From Gnetum montanum (taxonomy: Eukaryota > Streptophyta > Gnetopsida > Gnetales > Gnetaceae), in assembly GCA_015680685.1 (NCBI GenBank), contig MNCI01000106.1, forward strand, positions 142,911-163,953: a DNA stretch of 21,043 bases, in the 5' to 3' direction. Below, piece by piece: positions 7,802 through 15,937 of the stretch (positions are counted from its first letter, which is position 1; every line of letters starts with the position of its first letter). The notes under the pieces were generated by a model that had not been told where the DNA came from, did no database searches, and saw only the letters and a list, made by a program, of their open reading frames with translations. A program made the position numbers and the translations under genes.

Positions 7802-9866
7802 ATGTCTTCTCACAGGTGAGATGTATCCAACCCACCGATGCCATAAGAATGTCGCGTGGTATACAAGCATCCCAATGAATATGTCCCTGACTTCAAATTC
7901 ATCCTAAATTAGGATGAGCATTTGCAATGATGGGACATGGAGGGCAACATCATACTACCACCCAACAGATCAACCCCTGGAATGCTATTCCACAATCTTG
8001 GTAGACTAGGCATCCAGGACTGTGGAGTGGAGTACGTCATGGAGGACCATGACTACTAGGACTATCATCCCACTGAGGCCCAACAAGCACAAGATAAGCA
8101 GTAGGCAGAACGATATGAACACCTGAAGGGGAAGCAATTTAGTAACCCCTTATTCTTGCAAGGGCTATAGGACGATGGGGAACCTATATTTCATGATTCC
8201 CATTCAGCCGAACTTTCTCTAGGGCAGCAGGTCCTCTAGTCCATTATCTAGAACAAGCCACCAAGTGACCAAGATTCCCAAGGGGATGGAGGGTCATGTG
8301 GGAAAAATGGTTCAAGTAAGGATGGGCAGGATGATCGAGTCTGTCATCAGAGTAGAGGGGGAGATCGACACTAGAGTGGTGGCGATTCCTCCCCTTCTTC
8401 TCCATCCTCTTTCTCCACTCTACCATCACCCAGTTCAGACTTTGATCATAACCATTGTATAAAGGAGTAAGGAGATGGTGGTCATGATGACCGAAGGGAC
8501 CAACGTGGGAAAACGCACGACCAATCGCCTGAGGCTCACCATCATGAAAGGAGGGGTAGCAGCAATCATCATAGAAATCATGGTGCCTAGCAGGACTATG
8601 ACTCAGATGATCCATTGTTGGCTACTCGGAGCATGCTCCATATCATTGAGGTAGTTTAGATCCCTAGTAGGCACATGAAGGATAGCCAGATCAAGCTCAT
8701 CAATATGAACAACATCCCCAAATTTGAAGGGGGATACAATTTTGATATGCAAACTCACCTGCAGGCATTCCATGATGCCTACACCCTGCAAAACATTGAC
8801 AATGATTGGCAGAAGCTGAAGCTATTCCCTCACACACTCATTAAGGAAGCAGAAAGCTGGTATTGGTCCCTAGAACTAGAATCAATCAGAAGATGGAGTA
8901 CGATGCTTGAGATTTTCAATGACAAATATCAAACGTACTCCAGAGTGGCGAACCTGAGAAGACAAATCCAAGGGTGGAAACAAGCAAATCATGAACCCTT
9001 GGATGTAGCCATGAGAAGGTACTATTCATCAATGCCCTGGTCATGGCTACTCTCAGCGGGCACAGCTTCACCATATCATTGATGGGCTCTACTTTGAAAC
9101 ACAAAAGACCCTTAGTGTGTATGCTCAGGGATGATTATCAAAACTAAGGGTCCATCAACTGCAACACCTCATTGAGAAGGTGGCCAAGGAAGAGGGGGAA
9201 CTTAGAAAGAAGGAGAGAATAGAGGAATTTAATCGAGATCCCTCCATCAAGAAGAGGGAGGTCCAATTCTATGAAGAGGAGGAGGAATCACCACTAGAAG
9301 CAGTGATGAATCAAAAAACCTCGCCTTTACAAAAGCTTGTATTTAAAATATTAGCAAAGGTTGATAAGATGTGGAACTCTTTGGACAAAAAATTCCAAAG
9401 TGTGCTAAAAAGTGCAGAAGAGTCCAGAGAACAAGGTAATGATAGTGATCGATGTAGGAAGAAGGAAGCTGAACGTGCCCAACATAAGGGTAAGGGCAAA
9501 GTTGCTGTAGTAGAGCAGGTTGCAGAATTTGACACCAAGGAGGATGATGAATGTGGCATATGCCAATATGAACATCCTAAGGGATGTTATCCTATGGTGT
9601 CACATATTAAAGAGTCTGGGGTGTACGCATTGAATCCTCACTTGGCGAAGAGGCAAACACACCGAAGGTTGCCTTACCTAGAAGGCAACCCAAGGTAGTT
9701 CCACTAGCAGCAAGGGTATTATCCAAGTGGAACGCCACCACAACCTTATGAATACTTCCAGTAGTGGCAGTAACCACAAGCATGGGGAATGCCACCTCTA
9801 AGGTAGTAGTACCCTTACCGACAGCCAAATCCCTATGGGTACTACATTCAGCCATGCTGCATTTTA
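7802..9866 (+). pseudogene. gag: gag (capsid/nucleocapsid) pseudogene
   Basis: Structural protein of the virus-like particle. The frame opens at ATG 7802 and runs, with many stops, to about 9030. It then shifts by one base to about 9860, where it shifts again into the frame of protease. Order: an N-terminal region (VVYKHPNEY, about 7856), a Ser/Asp/Gly/His-rich linker (about 8270-8600), a capsid domain of the Retrotrans_gag type (FPHTLIKEAESWYWSL, then FNDKYQTYSRVANLRRQ, about 8700-9130), an acidic/basic coiled region (9180-9540) and an unusual zinc knuckle, CX2CX3HX3C, at 9552-9587. A Gln/Tyr/Pro-rich tail follows (9700-9850). Most stops are TAG. The start is the first in-frame ATG after the primer site. 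Confidence 0.8.
7813..7821 (+). promoter_or_regulatory. candidate 5' splice donor at the gag start
   Basis: CAG|GTGAGA (exon end 7815, GT at 7816-7817) is a near-consensus donor 14 nt after the first gag-frame ATG (7802). The position resembles the major splice donor of retroviruses. A spliced transcript could join it to an acceptor before the 3' ORF (14047 or 15937). Prediction from sequence only. Confidence 0.4.
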
Positions 9867-9867
9867 G

Positions 9868-10611
9868 AATTATTATCATCCCCCAAAATATTTTCGACTG
9901 CAATCGCCATCACCCAAGGGGGAAAGCCCGCATCTTTACTATCCTCCATCACCTTCTCCTATCACTCCTTCTCCATAACATCCCACTTAGCTACCACCTG
10001 CTCCACCTATGCAAGGGGAGATACCACCACAACCACAGCAAATAAATGCTACGAGGGCTATCAACCTACAACCGGCACCTCAGCTAAGTGGACCGGAACC
10101 CAAACCACAAAAACGTCCTTTCTTCCAGCCCAACAATCTAAACATACCCTCATATACACCTGCGGCTAGTGCCTCTAAACCACAAAGCACCTCCACTATT
10201 CCACTACTCGAGCAGCCTTCAAATCACATGCCCTCCAACGTACAAACGGTCATGTTCACTCATGCAGTGACTGACTGGATAAAGGCAGGACATCTTCCCC
10301 CAAAATTGATTGATCCAGGAAGCCCCCTCATCTATCTTTAGGTGGTAGGGAATGAGCCATGTAAATCTCTTCTAGACTCAGGGTTAGGAGTCAATTTGAT
10401 CTCACATGACATGTACAAGAACTGGAACCTACTCCTATTAAAGAAGAGCAACATTCAGCTCGAGTTGGCAGACCCATCCATCACCATTCCTTTGGGATTG
10501 GTGGAGGATATTGTGACCACTGTTTTTGGATGGTCCTATCTTGTAGATTTCCTTATCATCCGGGTGGAGAATTGTAAGGGGAACTTTACAATCATTATGG
10601 GAATAGCCTAG
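9868..10611 (+). pseudogene. gag-protease linker and aspartic protease pseudogene
   Basis: In one frame, a Pro/Ser-rich linker (PPSPSPITPSP, about 9925-9985) and a Gln/Pro-rich stretch lead into a retropepsin-like protease. The catalytic triplet Asp-Ser-Gly is intact at 10375-10383 in LLDSGLGVNLIS. It is followed by WNLLLLKKSNIQLEL, IPLG and the flap-distal TIIMGIA. A single TAG (10339-10341) interrupts the linker-protease junction, TAA and TAG break the linker, and TAG at 10609-10611 ends the protease. The enzyme cleaves the Gag-Pol polyprotein in the particle and acts as a dimer. A decayed homologue lies at 2025-2330, where DSG has become NSN. Confidence 0.8.
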
Positions 10612-10799
10612 CTAAGCATGGTGGATGCATCGCATACAGTGACTCAGGGTGCAACTGTGTGCAACAGTTATGGTCTGCCAAGCGGACATCTATTCAAGCA
10701 TGTAGTCGGTGTACCAAATAATCACCAGTTCAATAGTGCCTGTACGTAGTAGCCAAAACTTAAGAGGGCATCCAATGGTTGACAGCTGATCCTACTAGT
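10612..10799 (+). other. protease-RT connector, decayed
   Basis: The frame used by protease ends in stops here and RT is in another frame, so a frameshift lies within this interval. I see no motif beyond continuing transposon wording. Confidence 0.5.
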
Positions 10800-12059
10800 A
10801 GCACATTATGCATGGAGCCATCTAAGGGGCTTGTACAAGCCTACATAGAAAGCATGGATGAAATGGAAGAGGTTCATCAATAAGTCTCCATTGTTGATGA
10901 TCATGATGATTGGGGGAAGCTACAAATCCCTAAAAGATTCAAACAAGAGCCCCTGGAGCTCAAGTATTTACCGGCTCACTTAGAATATGCATTTTTGCAA
11001 AATGGGAAGCCAGTAATTATCAATGTCACCCTTGCTCCTGAACAGAAGAAAAAGTTGCTGAAGGTGATGAACAAATGGGATGCTGCATTTGCATGGTCAT
11101 ATCTTGAGTTGACCGAAGTTGATCCCAGGGTCTACCAACATTGGATCTATATTGACCCCTCCATGAAGCCACGACAACAACCACAAAGGCGGTTGAACCC
11201 TAAATTGAATCAAGTCATCAAAGATGAAATCGAGCAGTTGCTCAAAGTGGGGTTCATCTATTCCATTGTTGATAGCGAATGGATTATCCCACTCATTATT
11301 GTACTAAAGAAGGATGGCAAATGGAGGATTTGTATTGATTTCTGATTGCTCAACATGGCCACCTTCAAAGATCACTTCCCACTCCCATTTTTGGACCAAG
11401 TGTTGGACACCATTGCAGGACACTGTTACTATAGCTTTTTGGATGGTTATAGTGGCTATAACCAAATCCAAATTACACCAGAGGACCAAGCCAAAATAAC
11501 TTTCACAAGTCCATGAGGGACTTTCACGTACAAGAAGATGCCTTTTGGCCTATATAATGTGCCTTCCATTTTCCAACGCCTTGTCCTTAGCATCTTCCAG
11601 TAATAAATTGGCAATGGAGTAGAAGTCTTCATGGATGACTTCTCTACCTATGGGGCCACGTTTGAGCAAGCCTTGGACCACCTTGAGAAAGTTCTAAAAT
11701 GGTGTGTAGACACTAATCTGTAGCTCAATTGGTAGAAGAGCCACTTAATGGTCCAAGAAGGCATTGTGATGGGGCATCGCATCTCACAGACAGGGATTAG
11801 TGTGGATCCTAAAAAGATCAGGGCCATCCAAGGAATCACCTGAAAACCAAGCACCGTAAAAGATGTTCAGTCATTCCTTGGCCACACTAGTTACTATCGG
11901 CCCTTCATTGAAAATTTCTCGAAGATCACCAAGTCATTGGTAGAACTTACAAAGAAAGATGCTCTGTTCATTTGGATTAAGGAATGTGAATCTGCATTCC
12001 AATTACTTAAATAGAAACTCATAGAAACTCTAGTTCTATGGGCACCTGATTGGTCTAGA
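10800..12059 (+). pseudogene. pol: reverse transcriptase domain of pol, pseudogene
   Basis: RNA-directed DNA polymerase that copies element RNA in the particle. Readable from about 10800 in one frame. The lead-in is LELKYLPAHLEYAFL, then QPQRRLNPKLNQVIKDEI, WRICIDF, DHFPLPFLDQ, FLDGYSGYNQI and MPFGL. The catalytic Phe-Met-Asp-Asp is intact at 11628-11639. LNW, EGIVMGHRIS and SFLGHTSYYRPFIENFSKI follow. These are Athila-lineage signatures. In-frame stops include 11343 (TGA, in place of the usual Arg after CIDF), two TAG near 11721-11735, TGA at 11841 and TAG at 12012. An extra C in the CCCC run at 12060-12063 shifts the frame into RNase H. Confidence 0.88.
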
Positions 12060-12440
12060 CCCTTCCACATCATGATGGATGCATCTAATTATGCCTTGGG
12101 AGCCGTGCTTACATAGTGTGATGATCAAAAACGTCCATACTATATCCACTATGAAAGCTATAGTATTGTGGGTTTTAGCTTAACTACACCACCACGGAAA
12201 AGGAGTTGATGGCGGTGGTGTTCACCTTGGAAAAAGTTCGACACTATGTGCTCAAATACAAAGTGTTCATGCATACTGACCATAGTGTTATTCAGTTCTT
12301 AATGAGCAAACCAACGGTGAGCCCCTGCATCATCTAGTGGCTGGTGATCCTTCAAGAATTTTATCTTACCATGGTAGACTGGAAGGGGACCAAGAATGTG
12401 GTGGCTGACCACTTATCTCGGTTACGATGGGATGACGTAG
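12060..12440 (+). pseudogene. pol: RNase H domain of pol, pseudogene
   Basis: Removes the RNA strand during reverse transcription. All four catalytic acidic residues are present: Asp in MDASNYALG (12079-12081), Glu in TEKELMAVV (12203-12205), Asp in HTDHSVIQF (12278-12280) and Asp in VVADHLSRL (12407-12409). They lie in two frames: a frameshift near 12175-12183 separates the first Asp from the other three. TAG stops interrupt at about 12115 and 12335. No second archaeal-type RNase H copy, as seen in Tat-lineage elements, is visible. Confidence 0.85.
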
Positions 12441-13790
12441 AAGAGGAGGAGCCCCTCTCTAAACAATTTCTAGATGAACTCCTCTTCAAAGGTGTAGTCG
12501 ATCCACAGGTGCCCAAGGAATCCCCTTGGTTTAGCCACATCCTCACCTACCCACAACTCAGGAGTTGCCAAAGGAGTGGGACCATAGGCAAAAACAACAA
12601 TTTCTCCATAAGGCCAAGCGCTTCATGGAAATCAACGGCCACCTTTACAAGGTATGCGTAGATGGCCTGGTTCGATGGTGTGTCCCTGATGACAATACAC
12701 TATGCATCCTCCAAGATGCTCATGAGGGCCCTTATGGGGGCCTCTATGCTAAACGCCACACAGCCATTAAGATCCTACTTACAGGGTATTATTGGCCCAC
12801 AATTTTTAGGGACACAAAATGGTTCGTCCACTCCTATGAATGATGCTAGAGAGACAATGGGATGACGGCACAGTTGGAGGGACCTCAATAGTGGATCCAA
12901 CCACTCCCTTCAACATCTGGGGCATCAACTTCATGGGGACCGTCACACCCCTGTCAAACGGAAAGGCATACATCATCGTAACTGTGGACTACTATAAAAA
13001 GTGGGTAGAGATGGCCGCCGTTGTCAACGGTTCTTCAAATACTGCCACACAATTTGTTCAACAACAAATTGTCAATAGGTTTGGAGTGCCATGTGCACTC
13101 GTCTCAGATAATGGGACTCATTTCACAGGTGTTACTTTTCGAAAACTCATGCAACACTTGGAGGTCACCCATAAATTTACAACACCCTATCACCCCCAAG
13201 CTAATGGGCAAGCTAAAGTCACCAATAGGGAGATCACCAAGATCCTTACCCAAACCATCAACAATTATAGGAGGGATTGGAGCACCAAACTTAACGATGC
13301 CCTCTGGGCCTATCGCTCCACTTGGAAACTTCCTATAGGGTACTCTTCCTATGAGTTAGTGTATGGTAAGCTATGAAAATTTCCAATCTAGGTAGAACTC
13401 TAGACACTATCCATTGCCAGTGACTTAGACCTTGACCTACTGCTAGCACAACGTGAACGACTCATCAACTTAAGTGTGCTAGATGAGAATCGATTAGTGG
13501 CCCTGTCTTCAAATGAGATCCACAAGGCCTACAACAAAAAATGACATGATCTTAGGATTTGAAAGGTCACATGCAGATGTGGAGACAAGGTGTTGTATTG
13601 GAACCCCTCACATGTACCACAACTGACCAAGTTTCAAACACTGTGGGAGGGACCTTAGATTGTCTCCGAAACCTTCCCATCTAGGGCCTTACTTATTCAC
13701 AAACCTGAGGACCCCACTAGAACGTAGTTGGTCAATCACCAACAACTCAAACCTTTCCATGAACTCCACCTAACCAGTGCTGCCACCTCA
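12441..13790 (+). pseudogene. pol: integrase domain of pol, pseudogene with two catalytic residues lost
   Basis: Inserts element cDNA into host DNA. The RH-IN connector shifts frame near 12560. The N-terminal zinc region (12700-12850) keeps its first His (12721-12723) and last Cys (12844-12846). The second His reads Leu, and the first Cys reads Tyr at 12835-12837. Another frameshift lies near 12870-12900. The core runs 12900-13370: WGINFMG, where the first catalytic Asp has become Asn (12927-12929); SDNGTHF, with the second Asp intact (13107-13109); and GQAKVTNREI, where the Glu has become Lys (13215-13217). The DD35E spacing is exact. DWSTKLNDALWAYRS and LVYGK are Athila-type. The C-terminal region (GDKVLYWN, LKPFHE) continues in frame past seven stops to about 13790. 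Confidence 0.88.
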
Positions 13791-14016
13791 TCATCACCAG
13801 GACAACCTCGCTGCATATTCTGCATCTCCTCCTTTCCACCCTGTCGTAGGAGGGACCATCATCCTTGCTAATCCATTCTACTACACCCCTCACTATTTTG
13901 AAATTTTTTGTTTTACACTTTTTTTTTCAACATCGTTCATACGTTTGCCAATTCTTGCTAATTTTTCCTTTCTTTCATTATTTTTACATTTCTTTGTGTG
14001 TGTTTCATTTTCAAGT

Positions 14017-14047
14017 GATTGCTAATACATTTTCTTATTATCATTAG
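14017..14047 (+). promoter_or_regulatory. candidate 3' splice acceptor after pol
   Basis: tgctaatac resembles a plant branch site. It is followed by a T-rich tract and attatcattag, with AG at 14046-14047. The branch-site word gattgctaat is conserved in the old copy (near 3090). Together with the donor at 7815 it could give a subgenomic RNA. Sequence prediction only. Confidence 0.35.
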
Positions 14048-14444
14048 GTGTCTTGCATGGATGGTTTTCATTGCGATGGATCATGTACAATAGTCCACCT
14101 AGTTATCTGGCTCTCACCCTCGCATTGTTGTCCTTTCGCTTTACATCTATTTTTGTCTCATAAAATCGGTAGTGAGTCCACGTCATCCACCCATTCACCC
14201 ACTCCATGGTTTTTCTTCCTTTGGAAACATGCAACCCCTTCACTTAAAAACATTTTAATTAATGTATGACTTGTGTAGTTCCCAGACTCGGGAATGACCC
14301 AATGGTTGGAATTGGGTGTGACTTCAAGGGGAATGCAACATTCATCACCCTCTTCTGTCTCCCCAAGGTGCTGATGTGTCCTTATGAATTTCCTACCACT
14401 CCATGTTCTCCTCTACAAGGAAGCTCCTGGGCAGTTCAACCTTG

Positions 14445-14518
14445 CATGGTGTGGTCCTCATTGAAAAAATTCAAAAAAAATTCAAAAAAAAAACATGAGA
14501 ATTCAAAGCACACCCCTT
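14445..14518 (+). repeat. A-rich-loop hairpin unit, copy 1
   Basis: Begins catggtgtggtcc and ends gaattcaaagcacacccctt, with an A-rich middle. GGTGTG at the start can pair with CACACC at the end (9-bp stem, one mismatch). A second copy lies at 14552-14631, and a third in the old element at 3452-3527. Confidence 0.65.
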
Positions 14519-14551
14519 GGTCAAATGCATGCAAACAAGAATGGATCTTTT

Positions 14552-14631
14552 CATGGTGTGGTTCCCAAAAAAAACAAGAAAATGAACAAAATAAAATCAT
14601 AACTATGTGGGGAATTCAAAGCACACCCCTT
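14552..14631 (+). repeat. A-rich-loop hairpin unit, copy 2
   Basis: Same flanks as copy 1 (catggtgtggttcc ... gaattcaaagcacacccctt) with a different A-rich interior, 33 bp downstream of copy 1. The old element has only one unit in its corresponding place. Confidence 0.65.
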
Positions 14632-15394
14632 AGACCTCCTCTCACGGGTCACCAAAATGAGTTATGGAACTCACTTCCTCCCCTCTAATTTAGTCCTGTT
14701 TCACTTCCTTCCTCTCATGCTTATTGGAGTCATGGTTTCCTATGGGTGCACCTTGATCCTTGGTGGATGGCTAGGGCTTCACCTATTGCTACGAGGTCAC
14801 TGTATGTGGATGGTTTTGGGTCTGAACTCAGGAACGATCCTACTGGGTCACTTAACCACAAATTCACATGGGGTTTCACGTGACCAATGATTGGAATTTC
14901 ACTCCCCTCACCTCTCTCACCTATTTCTCTCCCAAACTCACCTCACTACACATCTTATGTTTTGAAATTTCATCATGATTTCCATGTACTACTAATGCTT
15001 TGGTGGGATCTCCTGGATGGGAGCATTAACTTATGAGCATCATTTCTTGACCTTGGGGCCCATAGACTCCGATATTGAGGATATGCAAGGGCTACTAAGG
15101 CTACCACTTTCTCTGGGGAGGACCCACTTGCATATTCTTGGTCCCACTTGTTAGTCTCCCATCCTTTTGATTTCATAATTGATTGTTTAAAATGTCCCAT
15201 CGCTCGATTCCCTCTCTGCAGAGCTCTTTCTCACCACGTTTTCCTACTTTTGACTCTTTGTCTAGATCAACTCTCCCTTCTCTTGTCCTCAGCCAGGTTT
15301 TGAGTCTTTCATGCTCTTCAACTACCCTAATTTGACATTTAAAATTCATCTTTTTAGGCTTTTATGGGCTAGTCAACGTTGGTTAATGGAAGTG

Positions 15395-15480
15395 ACCCCC
15401 TACGTATACAGGGCCCTATATACACAGCTGCCTGCATATATGCAGCCCCATCGACGTAGCGTCCAACCCCTATATATACA
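15395..15480 (+). promoter_or_regulatory. internal LTR-like (U3-like) promoter upstream of the 3' ORF
   Basis: This region repeats the U3 vocabulary of the LTRs: tacgtatacagggccctatatacac, then gcatatatgcagccccatcgacgtag. The word GCAGCCCCATCGA (15442-15454) is identical to 18720-18732 in the 3' LTR U3. As in the LTRs, a TATA box follows (TATATATA, 15471-15478). It lies 460 bp before the 3' ORF start. No LTR end, PBS or target duplication surrounds it, so it looks like a promoter core rather than an inserted LTR. Activity is inferred. Confidence 0.6.
15471..15478 (+). promoter_or_regulatory. TATA box of the internal promoter
   Basis: TATATATA in cccctatatatacagcc, predicting transcription start near 15500. 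Confidence 0.5.
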
Positions 15481-15520
15481 GCCATTGCACTTTAGATTTT
15501 CATCATTTTGCAAAAAAATT

Positions 15521-15522
<2 letters not shown>

Positions 15523-15552
<30 letters not shown>
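15523..15552 (+). repeat. (GA)15 microsatellite in the predicted internal leader
   Basis: Thirty bases of uninterrupted GA about 45 bp after the internal TATA box. GA tracts just downstream of transcription starts are common in plant promoters and are bound by BBR/BPC proteins; a role here is inferred. Confidence 0.9.
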
Positions 15553-15556
<4 letters not shown>

Positions 15557-15663
15557 GCCATTTTTTCTCTGCCTAACTTCTTCCCAAGCACCTACATTCC
15601 ATCGTGCATCCGCATCAACCGATCCTTGCCCTATTAAGCACCCGAAGGTATGCTCTCAGTCGT

Positions 15664-15675
15664 GGGGGGGGGGGG
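15664..15675 (+). repeat. G12 homopolymer
   Basis: Twelve consecutive G inside the predicted intron. Confidence 0.9.
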
Positions 15676-15687
15676 TAAAGCCTATGT

Positions 15688-15727
15688 GTAATTAATTAAT
15701 TAATTAGTTAGTTAGTTAGTTAATTAA
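15688..15727 (+). repeat. (attaa)/(gtta) tetranucleotide microsatellite
   Basis: Repeated aatt followed by repeated gtta units, inside the predicted intron. Simple-sequence expansion. Confidence 0.85.
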
Positions 15728-15937
15728 GACTTCGCACCTCTAAGGGAAGAAACACAAACAACTGTTTAAACTCCAACTCATCCCTTGTTGTTTTTGGCTC
15801 TAACCCATGAATTAACACTCCGGGGGATTTAATGGAATGCCCATGCGAACAACATAACTTAGTCAAACTGAGAAGGTGTATAAGGACCATTTTGAGCTAC
15901 TTATGCACAGTCTAATGGGTGGTTATGTTGATTGCAG

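Larger units (their letters stand above)
13791..15394 (+). other. long non-coding post-pol spacer
   Basis: About 1.6 kb with no supported protein. Open stretches here are low-complexity and have no counterpart in the older copy. It starts with a pyrimidine-rich block (13895-14000) and includes a candidate splice acceptor (14047). Two copies of a hairpin-like unit follow (14445-14518, 14552-14631), and then conserved words shared with 3040-4140. Conservation of order with the old copy shows that the spacer is a regular part of this family, not a private insertion. Confidence 0.65.
15648..15937 (+). other. predicted 290-bp intron directly before the 3' ORF
   Basis: Donor GAAG|GTATGC (exon end 15647), branch-type CTAAT at 15912-15916 and acceptor TTGATTGCAG ending at 15937, about 22 nt downstream of the branch A. 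The very next bases, 15938-15940, are the ATG of the 3' ORF. The intron body includes a G12 run and a taat/gtta microsatellite. Plant leader introns often enhance expression. Not confirmed by RNA. Confidence 0.55.

Noticed and set aside
8244-8615. Minus-strand open frame of 123 codons
   Set aside because: Antisense to the Ser/Asp/His-rich gag linker. The open frame results from that composition and has no domain wording.
13777-14025. Hydrophobic Phe-rich open frame after integrase as an envelope-like membrane segment
   Set aside because: It is a translated pyrimidine-rich tract out of frame with integrase, with no ectodomain or conservation.
14048-14890. Three overlapping plus-strand open frames in the post-pol spacer
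   Set aside because: No recognisable domain. The order-conserved old copy at 3040-4140 does not keep them open, and frames contain A-tract and duplicated non-coding units.
15395-15505. Internal promoter block as an inserted solo LTR
   Set aside because: A TCATCA occurs at 15500-15505, but no TGATGA start, R-U5 similarity or flanking duplication was found.
15400-15591. Minus-strand frame with Leu-Ser repeats
   Set aside because: Translation of the (GA)15 microsatellite and the U3-like block.
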